IMG/VR virus record: IMGVR_UViG_3300030106_004404
Location: 1 to 33,708 of that record
Reading direction: 5' to 3' (one strand)
DNA from: a virus
DNA length: 33,708 bases
Positions 1-8,411 of the stretch are shown here, piece after piece. The notes under the pieces were generated by a model. The model was not told the DNA's origin and ran no database searches. It worked only from the letters and a program-made list of their open reading frames with translations. A program made the translations under genes and the position numbers. The first letter of the stretch is position 1, and the number at the start of each line of letters is the position of its first letter.

Positions 1-1
1 A

Positions 2-1387
2 TTTCCAAAAGCAGAAGGTCAAGATGGAGGTACGGCAACCCCTAGTTCTCCTTCAGGAGCAGGTGGTGGTGGAGCACTCGCAGTTGGTTCTGCCAATTCA
101 GGACCGAGTGGAGGTGCTGGTGGCGCAGGAGCGCCAAATGCCATTACCGGATCAGCAACTTTTTATGCTGGTGGAGGTGGTGGAGGAAGTAGACCAGCCA
201 CTGCACCCGGAAAATCAGCAGGTGGAGCAGGTGGTGGTGGTACAGGTGGAACTTGTGATGCAACAGGAACGGTTGGAGAAGCTAATACTGGTGGAGGTGG
301 TGGTAATGGAAGATCTAATGGAGCCGGATGTTGTGCACCAGGAAGAGCAGGTGGTCCAGGGGTCGTAATTTTAAGAGCAAGTCAATATTTATCAACAGAT
401 AGTGCGTGTGCACCAGTTAATTCACCTGATGGTGGTACAAGTACATTTATAGCAAAATTTAAAGCATCAGCGAATTTAACAATTGGATCCGTACCTAGTA
501 ATGGTTTTGATTATTTAGTTGTAGCTGGTGGGGGAGCCGGTGGACAACAAAGAGGTGGTGGAGGTGGTGCTGGAGGATTTAGATCTTCTTTTCCAGGTGG
601 AACAAAAGTATTTTTAGAGACAGGTACAAATCACGTAGTGGTGGGAGGTGGTGGAACAGCTACGCCTACATGTGCATGCACTAGATGTGCCGGAACTCCT
701 GGAGAGGATTCATATGTCGGATATATAACAAGTTATGGTGGTGGAAAAGGTGGATATCAAGATAATGATGATGGCCATCCGGGTGGTTCAGGTGGTGGTG
801 GAGAAGGTCGATTTGCTACGTGTGGAGGAGCTGGAAATATTCCTCCAGTTAGTTCACCTCAATCTCCTGTTCAAGGTTATGCAGGTGGAAACGCTTCAGG
901 AACTCAAAATCCACCAGATGGATATTCTTCTGGAGGTGGTGGTGGAGCTACTGCCGCAGGATCACCTAATCCAAGTTCTACTCAAGGTGGTGCAGGAGGA
1001 ACAGGAAAAGCTAATTCAATTTCAGGAGCTTCAGTAACTTACGCAGGTGGTGGCGGAGGTGGAACAGGATCTTATGCTAATACTCAAGGAACTGGTGGTG
1101 CAGGAGGTTCTGGAGGTGGCGGAGCTGGTGGAAATGGTGGAGCAGCACCTGTAGCTAGTGGAACAGCAGGACAAGTCAACACTGGTGGTGGTGGAGGTGG
1201 CGCTGCTGTAGGTCCAGGATCAGTGGTAGGAGCAGGAGCAGCCGGAGGGTCAGGAATTGTTATTTTAAGAATACCAACAGCTTGTGCACCGGGAAGTTTA
1301 GCAGTAGCCCCTGGAACTAATACTTTAACAACCGATGGGTCTGATAAAGTAGCTACATTTACTGTAACTGGAACGTTGACAGTATAG
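2..1387 (+). CDS. Glycine-rich tail fibre/adhesin-like protein, 5' partial
   Basis: The frame is open from the first bases of the window to a TAG at 1385-1387, giving 461 residues with the N-terminus missing. An in-frame GTG at 638 is only an internal codon. The protein is built of glycine-rich modules. One incomplete module ends in GVVILR near residue 120. A complete one begins with FDYLVVAGGG near residue 170 and ends with SGIVILR near residue 417. After it comes a tail containing ATFTVTGTLTV, a close match to the last residues of the protein at 1873-3699. Runs of GGGG alternate with short loops containing Cys, Pro and Asn. Phage adhesins such as S16 gp38 fold similar glycine-rich sequence into polyglycine II sandwiches, so a receptor-binding role is likely. 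The role is inferred; the repeat structure is directly visible. Confidence 0.8.
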   Translation, partial: FPKAEGQDGGTATPSSPSGAGGGGALAVGSANSGPSGGAGGAGAPNAITGSATFYAGGGGGGSRPATAPGKSAGGAGGGGTGGTCDATGTVGEANTGGGGGNGRSNGAGCCAPGRAGGPGVVILRASQYLSTDSACAPVNSPDGGTSTFIAKFKASANLTIGSVPSNGFDYLVVAGGGAGGQQRGGGGGAGGFRSSFPGGTKVFLETGTNHVVVGGGGTATPTCACTRCAGTPGEDSYVGYITSYGGGKGGYQDNDDGHPGGSGGGGEGRFATCGGAGNIPPVSSPQSPVQGYAGGNASGTQNPPDGYSSGGGGGATAAGSPNPSSTQGGAGGTGKANSISGASVTYAGGGGGGTGSYANTQGTGGAGGSGGGGAGGNGGAAPVASGTAGQVNTGGGGGGAAVGPGSVVGAGAAGGSGIVILRIPTACAPGSLAVAPGTNTLTTDGSDKVATFTVTGTLTV

Positions 1388-1427
1388 AAAAATTAAATTA
1401 TAAATATAACTTTTAAGGAGTAAAAAT

Positions 1428-1862
1428 ATGGCACATTTCGCAGAATTAGATGGTAATAATACAGTAACAAGAGTGGTTGTTGTAGGCAACGATGTTGAAA
1501 CAGCAGCGGGACCTTTAGGATCAAATGACATGCATGTGGATGGTGAAACATGGTGTATTAATTTTTTTAAAACACCTAACTGGAAACAAACTTCTTACAA
1601 TAATAAGTTTAGAAAACAATATGCAGGCAAAGGATATACTTATGACGCTGCAAAAGATAAATTTATTTGTCCACAACCTTACGCATCTTGGTCATTAGAT
1701 GGTAATGATGACTGGCAAGCTCCAGTTACTTATCCAACTGATACTACAGATAAACGTATAAATTGGGATGAAGCAGGTCAACAATGGACTGCGACTGATA
1801 ATTCAGATCCAGTCAACAATTTTAATTGGGATGCATCAGCGCTAGCTTGGGTATCCGCATAA
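1428..1862 (+). CDS. Conserved marine-phage protein, probable fibre-associated (144 aa)
   Basis: The start ATG has a strong ribosome site AAGGAG at 1415-1420, seven bases upstream. The protein has no signal peptide or membrane segment. It is rich in aromatic residues and Asn/Asp, and near the C-terminus it has a repeated W-D-x-A type pattern (INWDEAGQQW and FNWDASALAW). It resembles small proteins starting MAHFAxLD that sit near tail or fibre genes in marine phages; I know no established function. It lies between two glycine-rich adhesin-like genes with gaps of 40 and 10 bases, so co-transcription and a role as fibre assembly or fibre-tip protein are reasonable inferences. Confidence 0.75.
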   Translation: MAHFAELDGNNTVTRVVVVGNDVETAAGPLGSNDMHVDGETWCINFFKTPNWKQTSYNNKFRKQYAGKGYTYDAAKDKFICPQPYASWSLDGNDDWQAPVTYPTDTTDKRINWDEAGQQWTATDNSDPVNNFNWDASALAWVSA

Positions 1863-1872
1863 GGAGACTCAT

Positions 1873-3699
1873 ATGGCTAGTCCTTCAGGATCAGCAAACG
1901 GCGGTATAATAGGAGCAACGAATAGAACTTCGTACGGAAAAAATAAAGTTACAAGTAAAATTGCAGGTACCCCTTCCGCGGCAACACTGGGGTCAGGTAC
2001 AAGATTAATCGATACATTAGTAGTAGCAGGTGGTGGAGCTGCAGGCATGGACAATTCTGGTGGTGGGGGAGCTGGTGGTGTTCTAAGAACAGAACTTCCT
2101 GTAAGTGGATGTCAAGTTTTAGGAGCAGTTGTTATAGGTGGTGGTGGAGCAAGAAATCCAGCACCCGGATCAGCAGCTGGAGGAGATGGATGTAATTCAA
2201 GTTTAGTAGTTGGTGGTACAACTTACACTGCCGTTGGTGGTGGTGGAGGTGGAGCTGGAACAAATGCAGCTAAGCCAGGAGGTTCAGGTGGTGGAGCAGA
2301 TGCTGCTGGGCCCTTAACTGGAGGAACAGGAACTGCATGTCAAGGAAATCCAGGTGGTAATTCGACTCCCGATACAGGTGGAGATGTCGGTGCTGGTGGC
2401 GGTGGTTCGTCCGCTGCAGGTGGAGCCGGAGTAGGAAATTGTGGTTCGGGAAGTAATCCAAGAACAGCGGGAGCTGGTGGAGCAGGTTTATGTATATCAA
2501 GTTTATTTCCAGGAGCACCTGTTAGTGCTGTTGGCGGTGGAGGCGGTGGTGCTGCAGGACCAAGTCCAGCACCTAATACAAGAACCGGAGCAGGTGGACT
2601 CGGTGGTGGTGGAGCTGGATCAACAACAGGTGGAAATGATGGAGACGCTAATACTGGTGGTGGTGGCGGAGGTGGTGGTCCTCCAGGTTCTACTTATGAC
2701 GCCGGTGGAGGTGGTTCAGGAATTGTTGTCGTAAAAGAATTAAATAAAGCAAGTGGTATGTGGTCATTACAATCTCAAATGGAAGCTAAGGTAGCAGGAA
2801 CATGGCCGTTAGTTTCAGTTTCTCCTTTTAACTTTGATTTATTAGTAGTCGCTGGTGGTGGAGGTAGTTCAGACGGTGGTGGTGGAGGTGGTGGTTATAG
2901 AATATTAAGTTGTCAGCCGGGAGGACCCGCTGAGTATACAATTACAATTGGTGCTGGCGGATCTGGTGGAAATGGAACCTGTAAAGGTGGAGATGGTGAC
3001 GATTCAGTTTTCAATGTTGGTCCTGCAGCTATTACATCTACAGGAGGTGGTGGTGGAGGAACATATTTATCTCCCACTAAAGCAGGAAATCCTGGAGGAT
3101 CAGGCGGAGGTGGTGGTATTGTAAATGGATCAAAAGGATGTGGAAACGTTCCTGCAATCCCTGCTCCATTAGGAGGGCCTCAAGGAAATCCAGGAGGTGA
3201 TGGAGTTGGAAACCCTAGTTGGAATAATAGTGGAGGTGGTGGTGGAGCATGTGCAGCCGGTGCTATGGGTATAGGAGGTGCTGGAAAAAGTGCCATCCCT
3301 GTTTTTGGAGCCGCTCCTCAACCTTATTATCCGGTACCAGGTCCTGGTGAAGGTTACTTTGCAGGTGGTGGTGGAGGAAGAAGAGAAAATCCAAACCCTG
3401 CATCTGTCCCTGAATTTATTGGTGGAATAGGTGGTGGTGGAACGGGTAGTAATGGAGGAAATACTCCATGTGGAGGTACACCAGCCCCTTCTAAAACTGG
3501 AATAGTTAACTCAGGTGGTGGTGGAGGTAATTATTATCCAGGCAATTTAGGAACTGGCGGATCTGGTATAGTTTTGGTTAAACTTCCTAGTGCTGCATAT
3601 CCTTTTGCATCAGTTTCTCCGGGATGTAATAGTTTGGTACCTACACCTACAGGTGGAGTTGCTAAGTTTACTGTGACTGGTACATTGACTTTCCCATAG
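1873..3699 (+). CDS. Glycine-rich tail fibre/adhesin-like protein with two repeat modules
   Basis: The 608-residue protein starts after AAGGAG at 1861-1866, which overlaps the upstream stop codon. After a short N-terminal stretch of about 45 residues it has two glycine-rich modules. The first runs from DTLVVAGGG (about residue 47) to SGIVVVKE (about 283-290). The second runs from FDLLVVAGGG (about 320) to SGIVLVKL (about 563-570). Both carry GGGGG runs alternating with loops containing Pro, Asn and Cys. The C-terminus ends in AKFTVTGTLTF, almost the same as the end of the truncated glycine-rich protein at 2-1387, so the two are paralogues. A polyglycine II sandwich adhesin is the best structural guess. 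Many GNPGG and GSPNP-like segments offer prolines and asparagines that the oxygenases next door could modify, which is inference. Confidence 0.85.
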   Translation: MASPSGSANGGIIGATNRTSYGKNKVTSKIAGTPSAATLGSGTRLIDTLVVAGGGAAGMDNSGGGGAGGVLRTELPVSGCQVLGAVVIGGGGARNPAPGSAAGGDGCNSSLVVGGTTYTAVGGGGGGAGTNAAKPGGSGGGADAAGPLTGGTGTACQGNPGGNSTPDTGGDVGAGGGGSSAAGGAGVGNCGSGSNPRTAGAGGAGLCISSLFPGAPVSAVGGGGGGAAGPSPAPNTRTGAGGLGGGGAGSTTGGNDGDANTGGGGGGGGPPGSTYDAGGGGSGIVVVKELNKASGMWSLQSQMEAKVAGTWPLVSVSPFNFDLLVVAGGGGSSDGGGGGGGYRILSCQPGGPAEYTITIGAGGSGGNGTCKGGDGDDSVFNVGPAAITSTGGGGGGTYLSPTKAGNPGGSGGGGGIVNGSKGCGNVPAIPAPLGGPQGNPGGDGVGNPSWNNSGGGGGACAAGAMGIGGAGKSAIPVFGAAPQPYYPVPGPGEGYFAGGGGGRRENPNPASVPEFIGGIGGGGTGSNGGNTPCGGTPAPSKTGIVNSGGGGGNYYPGNLGTGGSGIVLVKLPSAAYPFASVSPGCNSLVPTPTGGVAKFTVTGTLTFP

Positions 3700-3702
3700 G
3701 TC

Positions 3703-3731
3703 TTTACTTTCCCATTTATTTAAGTTATAAA
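3703..3731 (+). promoter_or_regulatory. Candidate sigma70-type promoter before the oxygenase cluster
   Basis: TTTACT at 3703-3708 and TATAAA at 3726-3731 are separated by 17 bases, in the 48-base gap before the first oxygenase gene. Transcription would start near 3738, giving a leader of about 10 bases to the ATG at 3748, with only a weak ribosome site (AAAGA). The match is moderate and AT-rich sequence produces such matches by chance. Confidence 0.4.
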
Positions 3732-3747
3732 TCTCATATAAAGACAT

Positions 3748-4374
3748 ATGAATTTAACGAACCATTATTATTATTTTACATCAGCTATTCCAGAACGGAT
3801 TTGTGATGATATTGTGCGTTACGGAAAACAATTAGAAAATCAATTAGGCACTACGGGTGGTTATGGTGATGTTAAAAAATTAAATCAATCTCAAATTAAA
3901 GATTTAAAAAAGAAAAGAGATTCAGACATTGTATGGATGAGTGATCGATGGATCTATAATGAAATTCAGCCTTATGTAAAAGCAGCCAATGAACGGGCAG
4001 GTTGGAATTTTCAATGGGATTGGTCCGAAGCTATGCAATTTACAAAATATACTAAAGGCCAATATTATGATTGGCATTGTGATGGTTGGGATCAACCTTA
4101 TAATTATCCTAATGAACCAACTCATGGTAAAATTAGAAAACTATCAGTTACCCTTACGTTATCTAGTCCTAAAGATTATAAAGGAGGAGAACTAGAATTT
4201 GATTTTAGAAACCAAGATCCTGATAAAAAACCTAACATTAAAAAATGTAAAGAAATACTCCCGAAGGGATCTTTGGTCGTGTTTCCTGGTTTTGTGTGGC
4301 ATAGAGTATGCCCTGTAAAAAAAGGATCAAGATATAGTTTAGTTATTTGGAATTTGGGATGGCCTTATAAATGA
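3748..4374 (+). CDS. 2OG-Fe(II) oxygenase, prolyl 4-hydroxylase type (208 aa)
   Basis: This is a complete double-stranded beta-helix oxygenase of the prolyl 4-hydroxylase superfamily, which uses 2-oxoglutarate, O2 and Fe(II) to hydroxylate a protein or small-molecule substrate. The iron ligands are visible: HCD at H110 and D112 (YYDWHCDGWD) and the distal H185 (FPGFVWHRV). R195 in KKGSRYSLVIW is the expected 2-oxoglutarate carboxylate binder. The strand LSVTLTLSSPKDYKGGELEF (residues 132-151) is typical of the family. There is no signal peptide, so it should act in the host cytoplasm. It is the first of four consecutive oxygenase genes, directly after the fibre genes, and its stop overlaps the next start (ATGA at 4371-4374). 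The substrate is unknown. Confidence 0.93.
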   Translation: MNLTNHYYYFTSAIPERICDDIVRYGKQLENQLGTTGGYGDVKKLNQSQIKDLKKKRDSDIVWMSDRWIYNEIQPYVKAANERAGWNFQWDWSEAMQFTKYTKGQYYDWHCDGWDQPYNYPNEPTHGKIRKLSVTLTLSSPKDYKGGELEFDFRNQDPDKKPNIKKCKEILPKGSLVVFPGFVWHRVCPVKKGSRYSLVIWNLGWPYK

Positions 4375-5093
4375 AAAAGAAACAGAAGAAAGCTAGGAAA
4401 GTAAAAGTAAAAAAAGACCCTATTAAAACTTTTCCTCAACAATTAAATAGAGAAGATTTATTTAAATGTCCTATATGGTTTGCTGATGAACCTACATTCG
4501 TAGATGATTTAAATAAAGCGTCTGATAAATATATAGAAGAATCTAAAAAGAATTTAAAAAAAGATATTGATAAAAGAAATAAAGAGATGGGAGATAAAGG
4601 AGATATGGGTAATGTATTTCATTCTACTTCATTAGTAGGAGATCCTAATTTTTTAAACTTACAAAATTATGTAGGTGCTACAGCCCATAATTTATTAGTA
4701 GAACTGGGTTTTGATATGACAGGTTACCGAACCTTTATTACAGAACTGTGGGTACAAGAATTTGCTAAACAAGGGGGAGGACACCATACGTTACACACCC
4801 ATTGGAATGGTCACATATCTGGTTTTTATTTTTTAAAAGCTAGTGAAAAAACATCAAGACCTGTCTTTGAAGATCCAAGACCTGGTAATATTATGAATCT
4901 TTTACCAGAAAAAGATAAAACAAAAGTTACTTATGCAAGTTCCCAAATAAATTATGAGGTTAGACCCGGGAGAATGATATTTTTTCCATCTTACATGCCT
5001 CATCAATATATAGTAGATATGGGATACGAACCCTTTAGATTTATACATTGGAACTGTCAAGCTATACCTAAAGGAGTATTAAATGTCACCTAA
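4371..5093 (+). CDS. 2OG-Fe(II) oxygenase, TIGR02466/PF13759-like (240 aa)
   Basis: A lysine-rich N-terminal tail (residues 1-18) precedes a cupin-type oxygenase core. The signature is HTHWNGHISGFYFL (H142 and H144, residues 142-155), then EVRPGRMIFFPSYMPHQ (distal H211), then R223 in PFRFIHWNCQ. This pattern matches the putative 2OG-Fe(II) oxygenase family common in marine phages and cyanophages. The expected H-x-D/E metal motif appears here as H-x-H, so the acidic ligand may be different or absent, and activity cannot be assumed. The gene overlaps its predecessor by 4 bases and its successor by 11, so all three should be translated from one message. The substrate is unknown. Confidence 0.8.
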   Translation: MKKKQKKARKVKVKKDPIKTFPQQLNREDLFKCPIWFADEPTFVDDLNKASDKYIEESKKNLKKDIDKRNKEMGDKGDMGNVFHSTSLVGDPNFLNLQNYVGATAHNLLVELGFDMTGYRTFITELWVQEFAKQGGGHHTLHTHWNGHISGFYFLKASEKTSRPVFEDPRPGNIMNLLPEKDKTKVTYASSQINYEVRPGRMIFFPSYMPHQYIVDMGYEPFRFIHWNCQAIPKGVLNVT

Positions 5094-5580
5094 AGTTGTA
5101 GAAAATTTTTTATCTCAAAAAAATTATAAAACTTTGTACAATGCTATCAACAATGAATATTTTCCATGGTATTATAATAACTATAAGATAGATGAAGATA
5201 ATAATAAATTATTTCATTACCAATTCACTCATACTTTTTTTAAAAATAATAAAATTAATTCTAATTACTTTATTATTTTAGAATCTTTACTTAAAAAATT
5301 AAAACTTAAAACTTTAAAAAAAGTTAAAGCTAATTTAAATCCTATTAGTGATAAGCTTGTTGAATTTGGAGAACATAAAGATGCTGATAAGGAAGCACAG
5401 TGCATGAGTATGATATATTATCTTAATACCAATAATGGTTATACTAAAATAAAAAATAAAAAAATAAAATCTAAAGCAAATAAGGCTGTCTTTTTTCCAT
5501 CACACACTTCTCATTTTGGAACTAATTCAACAGATTGTAATAATAGAATGGTATTAAATATAATATATAAGGAGGATTAA
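5083..5580 (+). CDS. 2OG-Fe(II) oxygenase-like, small phage type (165 aa)
   Basis: The C-terminal two thirds fit a small oxygenase core: GEHKDAD supplies H98 and D100, MSMIYYLNTNNGYTKI is a beta-strand pair, FFPSHTSHFG supplies the distal His (H144, or less likely H141), and R155 in NNRMVLNIIY is the 2-oxoglutarate binder. The start follows a good AAAGGAG site. The gene is noticeably richer in A and T than its neighbours, with Lys and Asn dominating the protein, which may mean a separate origin. It overlaps the upstream gene by 11 bases and directly abuts the next one. The family assignment rests on the ordered metal and 2-oxoglutarate residues; overall similarity to its three neighbours is low. 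Confidence 0.8.
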   Translation: MSPKVVENFLSQKNYKTLYNAINNEYFPWYYNNYKIDEDNNKLFHYQFTHTFFKNNKINSNYFIILESLLKKLKLKTLKKVKANLNPISDKLVEFGEHKDADKEAQCMSMIYYLNTNNGYTKIKNKKIKSKANKAVFFPSHTSHFGTNSTDCNNRMVLNIIYKED

Positions 5581-6210
5581 ATGTCGTTTAAAAAAAATAA
5601 ATATAGCATTTTAAAAAATGCAATTAATAGGGAGATGGCGGATTTTTGTTTTGCTTATTTTTTAAACAAAAGAAGAGTGGCCAGATTTTTATTTGATCAA
5701 AGGTACATATCCCCTTTTACAGAATACTGGGGAGTGTGGACTGATAAACAGGTTCCTAATACTTATTCTCATTATGGAGATTTAGTAATGGAGACTTTAC
5801 TACAAAAAGTAAAACCTGTGATGGAAAAACATACAGGAATTAAGTTATCGGAAACTTATTCTTATGCTAGAATTTATAAAAAAGGAGACATTCTTCACAG
5901 ACATAAAGATAGATACTCTTGTGAGATATCTACCACTTTAAATTTAGGTGGTGATCCATGGCCAATCTATTTAGATCCAACAAGAAAGAGAGGTCAAGCA
6001 GGAATTAAAGTAGAACTTGACCCTGGAGATATGCTTTTATATTCGGGATGTGATCTGGAACATTGGCGGGAAGAATTTAGAGGAAATAATTGTGGTCAAG
6101 TATTTTTGCATTACAATCGAAAAGGCTCTAAACTTGCCAAAGAAAACGAGTTTGATAAACGTCCATTTATAGGACTTCCCCCTTGGTTTAAAGGCTTTAA
6201 ATCTAATTGA
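5581..6210 (+). CDS. 2OG-Fe(II) oxygenase-like (209 aa)
   Basis: The ATG directly follows the stop of the previous gene and has a near-perfect AAGGAGG site. The core reads SYARIYKKGDILHRHKD, giving the H108-x-D110 metal motif, then CEISTTLNLGGDPWPIYLD, then LDPGDMLLYSGCDLEHWREE with the distal H161, then the strand GQVFLHYN. The usual Arg in the last strand is not obvious: Q173 sits there, and R163 or R167 could serve instead, so 2-oxoglutarate binding may be unusual. It differs clearly from the other three oxygenases and is the last of the run. I infer the same expression timing as the fibre and tail genes. The substrate is unknown. Confidence 0.85.
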   Translation: MSFKKNKYSILKNAINREMADFCFAYFLNKRRVARFLFDQRYISPFTEYWGVWTDKQVPNTYSHYGDLVMETLLQKVKPVMEKHTGIKLSETYSYARIYKKGDILHRHKDRYSCEISTTLNLGGDPWPIYLDPTRKRGQAGIKVELDPGDMLLYSGCDLEHWREEFRGNNCGQVFLHYNRKGSKLAKENEFDKRPFIGLPPWFKGFKSN

Positions 6211-6233
6211 TTATAGGTTAAATGTAGTATATT
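6207..6233 (+). promoter_or_regulatory. Weak candidate promoter before the tail structural gene
   Basis: TTGATT at 6207-6212 and TATATT at 6228-6233 are separated by 15 bases, shorter than ideal. Transcription would start near 6240, about 12 bases before the ATG at 6252. The -10 hexamer is the same as in the better promoters at 22362 and 33071. Confidence 0.25.
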
Positions 6234-6251
6234 TTACTCTTGGAGAGTTAT

Positions 6252-8411
6252 ATGCTTCATAAAATTACACTACAACCAGGCTTAGATAAACAATCATCAG
6301 ACACTGGAGCCGAAGGAAAATGGGTCAACGCCGACTATGCTCGGTTTAGATATGGTTATCCTGAAAAAATAGGAGGATGGTCTCAGTTAGGAAGTGACCT
6401 TTTAGTAGGTTCTGGTAGAGATCAACACGTATGGGTAGATAATGATGGTAATAGGTACGCGGCTATTGGTACTAACAAAATGCTTTATATCTATTTTGAA
6501 GGTGCTTTCTATGACATTACTCCTTTAGATGCTACCCGTAAACAGAGTAGTGCTACATGGACTTTTGATGGTACAACCTCGGTCACAATTACAACGTCCA
6601 CGGCCCACGGCGCAGACGTAGGAGATATTATATTATTAGATGGAGTAACCTTACCTGGTGGTACAGGTCTTACAGATGCGGATTTTGAAAATAAATTATT
6701 TGAAATTATTACAACCCCTTCTCCTACAACTTTTACTATTACATCAGCAAGTGCAGGTTCTGCAGCTACTGGAGGTAGTGTAGATGTAAACTTTTATTAT
6801 GTTATTGGTCCAGTCACACAAGGTTATGGTTATGGTTGGGGTACTAATACATTTGGTGGTCAAGTTGTTCCCCCTACTATTACAACACTTGTAGGAACTT
6901 TAGCAGACGATGCTTATGGAACAGGAGGTTCTCCTTCAACTCAAATTACTTTAACTTCGACATCTGCTTTTTCTTCTTCAGGAACTATTCAAATAGGAAG
7001 TGAATTAATTAGTTATACCGGTAATAATACAGGTACCAATACTATTACAGGAATTACTAGAGCAGCCAGTGGAAGTACACGATCCGCGCATGGTGCAGGA
7101 TCTACAGTATATGACGCTACAAGTTATGTAGGTTGGGGTAGTGCAAGTTCTTCTTCTCACGTAGTTATTGAACCAGGTCAATGGAGATTAACTAATTATG
7201 GAGAAAAACTTTTAGCCTTAGTTCATAATAAAAAAGTATTTGAATGGAATCCTTCATTTGCTAATCTATCAGTTAGAGCTACAGTTGTTTCAGGAGCTCC
7301 TACAGCTTCAAGAGATATGATGGTATCTACTCCTGATAGACACTTAGTGTTTATTGGAACAGAAGAAACAATCGGGTCTTCTACTTCAGTAAATGAAATG
7401 TTTGTAAGATTTTCTGATCAAGAAGATATTAATACTTATACCCCTACAGCAACTAATACAGCAGGTAGTCAGACATTACCTGATGGATCAAAATTAATGG
7501 CATGTACTACAGGAAGAACAGCTTTATATATCTGGTCGGATACAGCTATGTATACTATGAGATTTATTGGTCCTCCATTTACTTTTGGATTTGATCAAGT
7601 AGGAACAAACTGTGGAATTTCTAGTCAACATGCTGCAGTAGAGATTGATGGTATAGCTTATTGGATGGGGCCTAATGGTTTCTTTAGGTTTGCCGGAGGT
7701 CGTGTAGAAAGTATGTTATGTTTGGTAGAAGATTATGTCTTTGAAGATATTAATGCGAGTGCTAACCAACAAATTCATGCAGCGGTAGATAATATATTTG
7801 GAGAAGTAACTTGGTTTTATTGTAGTAGTGGATCTAGTTATGTAGATAGATCAGTTACTTATAACTATTTAGAGTCTACTCCTGATAGACCTATTTGGTA
7901 TACATCTTCTTTAGATCGAACTACTTGGACTCAACAAGGAATTTATTCTAATCCATATGCAACAGAGTATGAAACGGGAGAAACTCCTACTTATCCAAGT
8001 ATAGGTGGAGTTACTAATGGCGCAAGTTATTTCTGGCAACATAATATAGGAACAGATCAAGTTAAAGCTGATGGAAATACAACTGCTATTCAAGGATATG
8101 TAGAATCAGGAGATTATGATATTAGCAGACAAGAAGGTATTCAAGGTCAAGGAGAATATATTATGCGAGTAAGTAGAATTATTCCTGACTTTGGTCAACA
8201 AACAGGAGATGCTAAAGTTTATTTAAATTCTAAAACATTTCCTAATGCATCTGCAGTTTCCACTTCTTATGCAGCAACTACAAGCACTACTCAAATTTGG
8301 ACAAGAAAACGTGCAAGACAAATTGCATTAAAAGTAGGCAACGTAAGTACTGGACAAAGCTGGAGAATGGGTACATTTAGATTAGATATTAATGCAGGAG
8401 GCAGAAGATAA
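6252..8411 (+). CDS. Probable tail/neck structural protein (719 aa)
   Basis: I chose the ATG at 6252 because GGAG at 6242-6245 is correctly spaced for it; an in-frame TTG at 6240 would lie before the ribosome site. The N-terminus (MLHKITLQPGLDKQ, then GKWVNADYARFRYGYPEKIGGW) matches a pattern I know from marine podovirus-like phage structural proteins. The rest is beta-rich with many Thr, Ser and Gly and repeated short strands such as DRHLVFIG and GRTALYIWSDTAMYTM, suggesting propeller-like blades as in phage tail-nozzle or DNA-stabilisation proteins. Around residues 90-260 there are inserted Ig-like or hub-like segments (TAHGADVGDIILLDG, TFTITSASAGSAATGG). It opens the structural module. The exact role (tail nozzle, tubular or neck protein) is inference. 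Confidence 0.75.
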   Translation: MLHKITLQPGLDKQSSDTGAEGKWVNADYARFRYGYPEKIGGWSQLGSDLLVGSGRDQHVWVDNDGNRYAAIGTNKMLYIYFEGAFYDITPLDATRKQSSATWTFDGTTSVTITTSTAHGADVGDIILLDGVTLPGGTGLTDADFENKLFEIITTPSPTTFTITSASAGSAATGGSVDVNFYYVIGPVTQGYGYGWGTNTFGGQVVPPTITTLVGTLADDAYGTGGSPSTQITLTSTSAFSSSGTIQIGSELISYTGNNTGTNTITGITRAASGSTRSAHGAGSTVYDATSYVGWGSASSSSHVVIEPGQWRLTNYGEKLLALVHNKKVFEWNPSFANLSVRATVVSGAPTASRDMMVSTPDRHLVFIGTEETIGSSTSVNEMFVRFSDQEDINTYTPTATNTAGSQTLPDGSKLMACTTGRTALYIWSDTAMYTMRFIGPPFTFGFDQVGTNCGISSQHAAVEIDGIAYWMGPNGFFRFAGGRVESMLCLVEDYVFEDINASANQQIHAAVDNIFGEVTWFYCSSGSSYVDRSVTYNYLESTPDRPIWYTSSLDRTTWTQQGIYSNPYATEYETGETPTYPSIGGVTNGASYFWQHNIGTDQVKADGNTTAIQGYVESGDYDISRQEGIQGQGEYIMRVSRIIPDFGQQTGDAKVYLNSKTFPNASAVSTSYAATTSTTQIWTRKRARQIALKVGNVSTGQSWRMGTFRLDINAGGRR

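Noticed and set aside
24-1037. Val/Glu/Gln-rich frames at 24-368 and 735-1037 overlapping the glycine-rich gene
   Set aside because: They are read-outs of GGT/GGA codon runs in another frame. The composition is low complexity and the true frame is open across the whole stretch.
2270-2734. Frames in both strands inside the second glycine-rich gene (for example 2270-2518 minus, 2441-2734 plus)
   Set aside because: Same low-complexity effect; no ribosome sites and no plausible protein.
1-3700. Tandem ggtggtgga-type repeats as a possible CRISPR or satellite
   Set aside because: They are glycine codons within open frames with no spacer structure.
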